DNA of 12,862 bases from Draconibacterium orientale (lineage in GTDB: Bacteria; Bacteroidota; Bacteroidia; Bacteroidales; UBA1556), in the NCBI GenBank assembly GCA_022736595.1, contig DZDC01000067.1, positions 1 to 12,862 on the forward strand, given 5' to 3'. The notes beneath the pieces were generated by a model. It saw only the letters and a list, made by a program, of their open reading frames with translations, ran no database searches and was not told where the DNA came from. The translations under genes and the position numbers were made by a program. Positions within the stretch are counted from its first letter, which is position 1, and each line of letters begins with the position of its first letter. This document shows, piece after piece, positions 1-5,572 of the stretch.

Positions 1-98
1 TAAAAATTTAATTTTGTATGATTAAAGTGAATGGAATAAGAGTCAACCGATAGCTATAGGAACTCAAGACTTCCTCAAGATTTAGATTTCTTGCTTTT

Positions 99-120
99 CT
101 ATGAAGAAATTTCATCATAG
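99..120. repeat. 22-bp imperfect palindrome
   Basis: The sequence from ctatgaagaaa to its mirror ttcatcatag pairs with itself at every position except one mismatched pair. It sits between two copies of the direct repeat agatttagatt (78-88 and 119-129). No T-tract follows, so it is not an obvious terminator. Function unknown. Confidence 0.5.
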
Positions 121-125
121 ATTTA

Positions 126-256
126 GATTCCTCACTGCGTTCGGAATGACACGCAATTGGATGGGGTAAAGAGAGGGGGATTTGGCGGCGAAGCCGCCAA
201 CCTCCTCCCTCTTTTTGATCCCCTTAGCCTTGTCATTCCTCGCTGCGCTCGGAATC
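126..256. repeat. REP-like pair enclosing a G/C-rich hairpin (MITE-like)
   Basis: Two related units, 128-147 and 236-255, match at 18 of 20 positions in direct orientation (ttcctcrctgcgytcggaat). Because the unit is itself partly palindromic, the outer edges (gattcc at 126, ggaatc ending at 256) and inner edges (ggaatgac ending at 150, gtcattcc from 232) are also inverted repeats, so the whole segment could fold on itself. In the middle, ttggcggc/gccgccaa (182-189/193-200, loop gaa) makes a perfect 8-bp stem, extended by aaagag/ctcttt (168-173/209-214) and gggg/cccc (163-166/220-223). No ORF is inside. The layout resembles a REP doublet (REPIN) or a small non-autonomous element. Mobility is inference, and I see no clear target duplication. 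Confidence 0.55.
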
Positions 257-399
257 TTTAGCTGAAAATATCAATTTAAGTTAGTCGAAGTACAGGCTTA
301 AATTATATGACTATTAATACACAAATCATTACAATTACCTAAAATTTAGTGTTTTACGTAGTTATCTATTCTATCTTAGATTACAACCAAAAATTTAGA

Positions 400-419
400 T
401 TCCCCGCTACGCCTGGAAA
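400..419. repeat. Decayed third copy of the REP-like unit
   Basis: Positions 400-419 match the unit at 236-255 at 15 of 20 positions in the same orientation (ttcc-cgct-cgc--ggaa). It is preceded by atttagattcc, as is the copy at 128. This suggests copies of one repeat family scattered in the region. A partial opposite-strand copy (agcgaggaa) lies near 560-568. Confidence 0.4.
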
Positions 420-436
420 CGTAAGTTCGACAAAAC

Positions 437-480
437 CGCTAAAAGTAAACAAGCCTTTGTAAATGACAAGGATTTTGGCG
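437..480. repeat. 44-nt two-part stem-loop
   Basis: The outer stem is cgctaaaa (437-444) with ttttggcg (473-480), containing one G-T wobble. The inner stem is cctttgt with acaagg (454-460/466-471), with one bulged base. No T-run follows, so it is not a typical terminator. It could be a structured repeat of the same class as its neighbours. Confidence 0.35.
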
Positions 481-503
481 AGTTCAGTAGTAGCAGGGGT
501 TGC

Positions 504-559
504 ACTCCGTTCCGATAGCTTCCGATAGCTATCGTTCCGAAAGCTTTCGGAACGGAAGT
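504..559. repeat. Nested palindromes (tccgatagct and ccgaaagctttcgg types)
   Basis: tccgatagct occurs twice in tandem (511-520, 521-530). The second copy opens a perfect 12-bp palindrome, cgatagctatcg (523-534), which overlaps a perfect 22-bp palindrome at 533-554 centred on aaagcttt. An outer arm, actccgttccg (504-514), pairs with cggaacggaagt (548-559) apart from one inserted base. A partial copy of the ccgatagctat motif lies at 47-57. As I recall, short tccgatagctatcgga-type palindromes are common between genes in Bacteroidota; this was not checked. There is no T-tract and no ORF. Confidence 0.6.
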
Positions 560-623
560 AGCGAGGAATTTATAGAAATAATTGGTTTTCTATTTTTAAT
601 CGGTCAGTAGTGATTTAAAATGT

Positions 624-631
624 TAATTTTG
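624..631 (+). promoter_or_regulatory. Candidate -7 box (TAATTTTG) upstream of ClC gene
   Basis: The octamer is an exact match to the Bacteroidota -7 consensus TAnnTTTG. It lies 27 bp before the ATG at 659, which would give a leader of about 20 nt. No good -33 TTG element is visible at the usual distance, so the call rests on the -7 box and its position. Confidence 0.4.
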
Positions 632-658
632 CATTGATACTTTTAAAAATAGAAGTTG

Positions 659-2425
659 ATGGGTAAGATTATAGATAAGATTTTAAAACTAAAAGACCGC
701 TATTTGACCAATGAGCAGTTTATGGTTATTGTAGCCTTAATTGTTGGAATTACGGTTGGTTTTTCGGCAGTTATTATTAAAAATTCAGTGTTTCTCATTC
801 AATCTTTAGTACTTTCTGATTTTTTTCAACAATACAATTATATCTATTTTGTATTCCCTTTAATAGGAATAAGCATTGTTGTGGTTTTTATGCGTTATAT
901 TTTGCGGCAACCCGTTGGCCACGGGATTCCTGATGTGCTTTATAGTATTGCCGAAACGCGGGGTTATGTCAAAAAACACAATATGTTTAGCTCCATTATC
1001 ACGAGTGCTATCACCGTGGGTTTTGGAGGATCAGTGGGATTGGAAGGTCCATCTGTCTCAACCGGTGGTGCTTACGGAAGTTTTATTGGACATGCCTTTA
1101 AACTCACTTATAAGCAAGTAATATTGATGTTGGGTGCAGCAAGTGCATCGGCATTGGCAGCCATCTTCAAAGCACCTATGACCGGAATTGTATTTGCGAT
1201 GGAAGTGATTATGATTGACTTAACGGTTGCAAGCATTGTGCCTCTTATTGTTGCATCAGTTGCAGCAGTTTTTACCTCTTACTTTTTTATGGGCAACGAA
1301 GTGCTGTATCACTTTAAATTAACAGAGATGTACACCTTTTCTGAATTGCCTTTTTTTGCACTCCTTGGGATTTTTACAGGATTAATTTCGGTATATTTCA
1401 CCAAGGTTTATATCGGTACAAATCAAGTTTTTAGAAGAATAAAGAGTTGGGGGTTGCGATTACTCATCAGCGGATTTATGCTTGGTTTGCTTATTTTTCT
1501 TTTTCCAGCTTTGTATGGAGAGGGCTATGAAGTAATTAATAAAGTGCTTATTGGCGATACAGATTTGATGTTGTCGAGTAGTATTTTTGATATATTTAGT
1601 GATAATTCATGGGCTGTCATTGTGTTGGTTTTTGCCATTTTAATGTTAAAAACCTGGGCAACATCATTCACCATTACTGCTGGAGGAGTGGGAGGAACCT
1701 TTGCCCCAACTCTATTTAATGGTGCCTTAGCAGGTTTATTTTTCGCCTTAGTGCTCAATCAATTTGGGTTTTCACTGCCAATAACTAATTTTGCACTTAC
1801 GGGAATGGCAGGTGCTGTGGCTGGAGTTTTACTGGCACCATTAACCGCAATATTTCTTATAGCTGAAATAAGTGGTGGATACGAACTTTTACCTCCACTG
1901 ATGTTGGTGTCGTTGATGTCGTATTTGACAAGTAAAATATTTATACCTCGTTCGATCTATACCTACCAATTGGCTCAAAAAGGTCAGCTGATGACTCATA
2001 ATGCTGATAGTAACATTCTGAAAATGATGGATGTGAAGAGTCTTTTGGAATGTAATTTTGAAAAATTGAATCCCAATCAAAAATTGAAAGATTTGGTCAA
2101 TGCGATTCAAGTTTCCAATAGAAATATTTTTCCGGTGGTGGACGAGGAGGATAGATTTCTTGGAATGGTGATGATGGAAGACATTCGAAAAATCATTTTC
2201 AAACAACATTTGTACAATACCACCTTGGTAAAAGAATTGATGATTCGGCCTGAAGTTACCATAAAACAAGAAGAAACCATGAACTCCATTGCAAGTAAAT
2301 TGCATAAAACCAGTATGTATAATATCCCAGTGTTGGACGAAACAGGAAAGTATTTGGGTTTTGTAAGCAGGGCTAACGTTTTTTCGGAATACCGCAAGCT
2401 TTTGCAGGACTTTAGCACAGAATAG
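659..2425 (+). CDS. ClC-family chloride channel/transporter with C-terminal CBS pair
   Basis: An integral inner-membrane protein of 588 residues that moves chloride (or similar anions). The three anion-pathway signatures are present, numbered from the ATG: GHGIP (87-91, the GSGIP loop), GLEGP (127-131, with the gating glutamate at 129) and GTFAP (346-350). The pore tyrosine is probably Y408 in SGGYELLPP. After the membrane region, two CBS domains follow (about 465-515 and 526-580), a nucleotide-sensing module found on many ClC proteins. At the internal proton-glutamate position the motif reads MEV (181-183), so valine replaces the second glutamate of the E. coli antiporter, as in channel-type ClCs. 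The ATG at 659 was chosen over the TTG immediately before it at 656. It is the first gene of a likely three-gene operon, with 29 bp to the next gene. Family assignment is firm; the transport mode is inferred. Confidence 0.93.
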   Translation: MGKIIDKILKLKDRYLTNEQFMVIVALIVGITVGFSAVIIKNSVFLIQSLVLSDFFQQYNYIYFVFPLIGISIVVVFMRYILRQPVGHGIPDVLYSIAETRGYVKKHNMFSSIITSAITVGFGGSVGLEGPSVSTGGAYGSFIGHAFKLTYKQVILMLGAASASALAAIFKAPMTGIVFAMEVIMIDLTVASIVPLIVASVAAVFTSYFFMGNEVLYHFKLTEMYTFSELPFFALLGIFTGLISVYFTKVYIGTNQVFRRIKSWGLRLLISGFMLGLLIFLFPALYGEGYEVINKVLIGDTDLMLSSSIFDIFSDNSWAVIVLVFAILMLKTWATSFTITAGGVGGTFAPTLFNGALAGLFFALVLNQFGFSLPITNFALTGMAGAVAGVLLAPLTAIFLIAEISGGYELLPPLMLVSLMSYLTSKIFIPRSIYTYQLAQKGQLMTHNADSNILKMMDVKSLLECNFEKLNPNQKLKDLVNAIQVSNRNIFPVVDEEDRFLGMVMMEDIRKIIFKQHLYNTTLVKELMIRPEVTIKQEETMNSIASKLHKTSMYNIPVLDETGKYLGFVSRANVFSEYRKLLQDFSTE

Positions 2426-2454
2426 AAATTTAATGATTTCCATAAGAATCAGTT

Positions 2455-3117
2455 ATGAATTATTTAAATGAAGTATTGGATTTTCTGAGGAATCTCCAAG
2501 CCAACAATAACAAAGAATGGTTTAATCAGCATCGAAAAGACTACGAACGAGCTCGCGATTTATTCGAAAAATGGACTATGGAATTGGGAGTGGAGCTTGA
2601 GAAAATGGATCCCACATTTCAATTTGAAAAAGCGCGTCGATATACCTTCAGAATTCATCGCGACTTGCGTTTTAGCAAAGATAAAACTCCTTATTCCACT
2701 CACATGGGAGCTTTTTTGAGTGCAGGAAGCAAAAAGGAATTAAAAGCGGGTTATTATTTCCACTTGCAAAATGGGGGTAGTTTTTTCGGAGGTGGAATTT
2801 ATATGCCTCCCAAAGAAATTCTTGATAAGGTTCGACGCGAAATTTATTTTTCTCCAACTCAATTTGAAGAAATAATCAATAAAACGGAGTTTAGAAGCTT
2901 TTTCCCAGAACTAATGGATGATAAATTGCAACGTTTTCCAAAAGAATATGCTCACGAAACGAACCTCAGCGAATGGATAAAATATAAAAGCTTTGCAGTC
3001 TCCAAAGGCTTTGACGAAGGTCAAGTTTCTAATAATCCACAGTTGAAAAACCATATTTTACTTGGCTTTAAATCCATGGTGCCATTCAATCAGTTTATTA
3101 ATAAAACTTTAGATTAG
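2455..3117 (+). CDS. DUF2461 / TIGR02453 family protein
   Basis: A soluble 220-residue protein without signal peptide or membrane segment. It is recognised by the family pattern: an N-terminal helix with NNNKEWFNQHRKDY (17-30), the conserved core FRIHRDLRFSKDKTPY (65-80) followed by STHMGA, and a glycine-rich strand region with YYFHLQ and GGGIYMPP (100-119). The C-terminal part contains LSEWIKYKSFAVSK. Length fits the family, and the biochemical function of this family is not established. It lies 29 bp after the ClC gene and 36 bp before the TPR membrane protein on the same strand, so co-transcription is likely. The conserved Arg/Asp/Lys cluster (R66, R69, D70, R72, K75, K77) suggests binding of a charged ligand, but that is inference. 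Confidence 0.85.
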   Translation: MNYLNEVLDFLRNLQANNNKEWFNQHRKDYERARDLFEKWTMELGVELEKMDPTFQFEKARRYTFRIHRDLRFSKDKTPYSTHMGAFLSAGSKKELKAGYYFHLQNGGSFFGGGIYMPPKEILDKVRREIYFSPTQFEEIINKTEFRSFFPELMDDKLQRFPKEYAHETNLSEWIKYKSFAVSKGFDEGQVSNNPQLKNHILLGFKSMVPFNQFINKTLD

Positions 3118-3153
3118 TCGTCTTCTTAATCAAATACAGATTCAAAACTTTAC

Positions 3154-5481
3154 ATGGAAAGAACAACACTTTACAAGGGATTATTTGTACTCTTCATTTT
3201 TATAGGAGTTCTTTTTGCTTATCAAAAGTCGTATGATAATCAGTTTCACTTCGACGATAGCCATACCATTGTAGAAAATGCATGGATTCAGGATTTATCT
3301 AATATTCCCGATTTTTTTACCAAAGGTGCCGAAACTTTTAGTAATCTTCCTGCCAACCAAGTTTATCGACCCATTGTAACCACCTCGGTGGCCATTGATT
3401 ATGCTCTTGCTCAAAAGTTTTACGGAAATGGTTTCGACACCCATACCTATCATTATTCCATGATGTTTTTCTTTTTTGGCCTGTTGATTTTGATGTATTT
3501 TTTTCAAATAAAGCTTTTTCAACAAATTCAAAACCATGATTATGTGTGGTTCGCTGCTATGGCAGGTACCGCCATTTTTGCCTTTCATACTGTGGTGGCT
3601 GAAACCATGAATTACATCATCAGTCGCTCCGATTTAATTTCGACTTTCTTTGTCATGTTAGCTTTTGTTTTGTTCCAATATTTTCCGAAACATCGCAAAT
3701 ATGGATTTTTTTTAATTCCATTCCTATTGGCTTTATTGACCAAAAATAGTGCGGCCATGTTCATTCCTATGCTCATGATTTATTATTATTTGTTTGAATA
3801 CAGGGGATTGCCCGATCGAGAGAAAAAGTCAATTCGAAATTCACTTTTAATGCAAGCTATAACTTTGGTAATTGTCATGATTGCGGGTACTTACTTTACA
3901 TTAGCCATGCAAGGGGAGCAATTTTCTCCCTCTAATTTTAGCCGTTGGAGTTACCTCATCACTATGCCCATCGTGAGTGCACATTATTTTGTGAGTTTTT
4001 TTATTCCCTACCATCTCAGCGCTGATACCGATTGGACGGTTCTTCAAAGTGTTTTCGATATTCGATTTTTTGCCGGAATCACCTTTGTGATATTTCTTTT
4101 ATTTATTGCATGGAAATGGCATTCAAAAGTTCACTTCAAGATTTTTAGTTTCAGTATTCTTTGGTTTTTCGTGGTTTTAGCTCCCACCTCCAGCTTGGTG
4201 CCTTTGGCCGAAGTATTGAACGACCACAGAATGTTTTTTCCTTTTGTTGGATTGAGTTTTTCGTTTGGATATGCTTTACTGTGGTTTTATAAAAAATATG
4301 AAAATAGAATTCAAAAACCGTTTGTGCTGAAAATCAGTTTATTATTCTTTCTAATTGTGATTTATGTTTCTCATATTTACGGAGTTCGACAAAGAACAGA
4401 AGTATGGGATAATGCCCATAGCCTATGGAAGGATGTTACTATAAAAAGCCCAAACAATGGTCGAGGATTGATGAATTTTGGTTTGGAACTCATGCGTGAG
4501 GGTCGGTATGACCAAGCGATGCATTATTATCGAAAAGCTTATGCAATCAGTCCCAATTATTCCTATCTAAATACCAATATGGCCATTTGTTTTGCCAGTC
4601 AAAACAGACTTGACTCGGCTGAGTTTTATTACAAAAGAGCGGTTACTTTTGGAAGCTATTCGCATCTCACACACTTTTATTTCGCTCGATTTTTACATCA
4701 ATTTGGAAGATATAACGAAGCCCAAACCGAGCTGAGTAGATCGTTGCGTATTTCGCAGTATTATTTGCCTGCGGTATATCTTCAACTTCAGATTTATACT
4801 GATTTAGAAAATTGGGAAATGTTGAGCAGCTATCTTCAAAAGCTCTCAAATGTATTTCCAAAGGACGAAACTTTGGGATATTATAAAAAGATTTCTGTGG
4901 ACCGAATATCAAAAATTGAAGTAGTATTACAACAAGTGAAGCAAAACCCAAGTTCAGATAATTATTTGAATTTGAGTTTATTATATTATAATATTCAAAA
5001 TTATGAGGCTTGCATTGAAGCTTCCAAGAAAGCCATTGAAATCGATCCTAACGATTCCAAGGCTTATAATAATGTATGCGCTGCTTTTAACGTAATTGGC
5101 AATTATGACGAAGCCATACATTGGGGCGAAAAAGCCATTCAAATTGATCCCAGCAACCAAAAGGCAAAAAATAATTTAGCTCTATCAAAATATCGCAAGC
5201 AATTGCTAACCCAACTTGTTCAATTAAAGGAAGTCAATCCATTGATTGACTTAAGCTTAACTTTCTACAATCAAGAAATGTATTCCTACTGCATTATGGC
5301 TTGTGAAAAGGCATTAAAGCAGAATCCACAGAGTGCCTTGGCATACAACAATATTTGTTCGGCTTATATTAAATTGGGCAAATTTGAAAAGGCGGTGGAA
5401 GCAGGGGAGAAGGCCATTAAGATTCAACCCGATTTTCAATTGGCTCGCAATAATATAGCTTTGGCTAAGAGTTATTTGTAA
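3154..5481 (+). CDS. TMTC-like GT-C membrane protein with C-terminal TPRs
   Basis: A 775-residue protein. The N-terminal ~410 residues contain about eleven hydrophobic segments. The first loop carries FHFDDSHTIVEN (31-42), which resembles the Asp-Asp motif of GT-C glycosyltransferases and of eukaryotic TMTC O-mannosyltransferases. At 350-366, LAEVLNDHRMFFPFVGL resembles the ER-x-x-YLPS-x-G element of that family. From about 435 to the end there are tetratricopeptide repeats (clear units near 435-468, 470-503, 604-636, 637-670, 697-729 and 730-763). The last four come from a 93-residue duplication. By analogy it could transfer a sugar from a lipid-linked donor to proteins or envelope polymers outside the membrane, with the TPRs binding the acceptor. 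That is inference, because bacterial relatives are mostly uncharacterised. It is the last gene of the operon and is followed by a strong terminator. Confidence 0.8.
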   Translation: MERTTLYKGLFVLFIFIGVLFAYQKSYDNQFHFDDSHTIVENAWIQDLSNIPDFFTKGAETFSNLPANQVYRPIVTTSVAIDYALAQKFYGNGFDTHTYHYSMMFFFFGLLILMYFFQIKLFQQIQNHDYVWFAAMAGTAIFAFHTVVAETMNYIISRSDLISTFFVMLAFVLFQYFPKHRKYGFFLIPFLLALLTKNSAAMFIPMLMIYYYLFEYRGLPDREKKSIRNSLLMQAITLVIVMIAGTYFTLAMQGEQFSPSNFSRWSYLITMPIVSAHYFVSFFIPYHLSADTDWTVLQSVFDIRFFAGITFVIFLLFIAWKWHSKVHFKIFSFSILWFFVVLAPTSSLVPLAEVLNDHRMFFPFVGLSFSFGYALLWFYKKYENRIQKPFVLKISLLFFLIVIYVSHIYGVRQRTEVWDNAHSLWKDVTIKSPNNGRGLMNFGLELMREGRYDQAMHYYRKAYAISPNYSYLNTNMAICFASQNRLDSAEFYYKRAVTFGSYSHLTHFYFARFLHQFGRYNEAQTELSRSLRISQYYLPAVYLQLQIYTDLENWEMLSSYLQKLSNVFPKDETLGYYKKISVDRISKIEVVLQQVKQNPSSDNYLNLSLLYYNIQNYEACIEASKKAIEIDPNDSKAYNNVCAAFNVIGNYDEAIHWGEKAIQIDPSNQKAKNNLALSKYRKQLLTQLVQLKEVNPLIDLSLTFYNQEMYSYCIMACEKALKQNPQSALAYNNICSAYIKLGKFEKAVEAGEKAIKIQPDFQLARNNIALAKSYL
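4972..5469 (+). repeat. Tandem 93-codon duplication inside the TPR region
   Basis: Residues 607-679 and 700-772 of the TMTC-like protein align without a gap at a constant offset of 93 residues (279 bp), with 34 of 73 positions identical by hand count. Conserved blocks include LSL..YN, AYNN-C-A, GEKAI-I-P and NN-AL-K. Each unit contains two TPRs. It is an old, diverged tandem duplication and not a recent DNA-level repeat. Confidence 0.8.
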
Positions 5482-5517
5482 GCCTAATAGATAACTGGTT
5501 TATCAAAATCAATCCGT

Positions 5518-5556
5518 AAAAAAAAAGCCGTTCAATGCAAATTGAACGGCTTTTTT
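5518..5556. terminator. Bidirectional intrinsic terminator, GCAA tetraloop
   Basis: A perfect 10-bp stem, gccgttcaat/attgaacggc (5527-5536/5541-5550), is closed by a GCAA (GNRA-type) loop. An A-run precedes it (5518-5526) and a T-run follows (5551-5556), so it works as a rho-independent terminator on either strand. It lies between the stop codons of two convergent genes (5481 plus, 5573 minus) and should serve both. Confidence 0.9.
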
Positions 5557-5572
5557 AGGATAGTTTTTCTTA

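Larger units (their letters stand above)
1..658. other. Gene-free, repeat-rich intergenic region
   Basis: I find no convincing coding sequence here on either strand. The stretch is filled with inverted and direct repeats: an 11-bp direct repeat (agatttagatt at 78-88 and 119-129), a 22-bp imperfect palindrome (99-120), two REP-like units flanking a G/C-rich hairpin (126-256), a decayed REP-like unit (400-419), a hairpin (437-480) and nested palindromes (504-559). A partial version of one palindrome also sits at 47-60. The last ~100 bp before 659 are plain AT-rich sequence with a candidate promoter. The content looks like an accumulation site for small non-coding repeats, not a decayed gene. 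Confidence 0.75.

Noticed and set aside
421..500. Transposase remnant
   Set aside because: No frame gives recognisable transposase motifs; the sequence is better explained by stem-loop structure.
504..559. CRISPR array or terminator
   Set aside because: The repeats are adjacent and palindromic with no spacers of even length, and no T-tract follows.
656..658. TTG start codon for the ClC gene
   Set aside because: It is immediately followed by an in-frame ATG, which is the more likely start.
876..1121. 81-codon plus-strand open frame inside the ClC gene
   Set aside because: Out-of-frame shadow of a clear ClC coding sequence; the translation has no family features.
1889..2443. 184-codon minus-strand open frame
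   Set aside because: Antisense to the ClC CBS region; His/Phe/Gln-rich translation typical of a reverse shadow frame.
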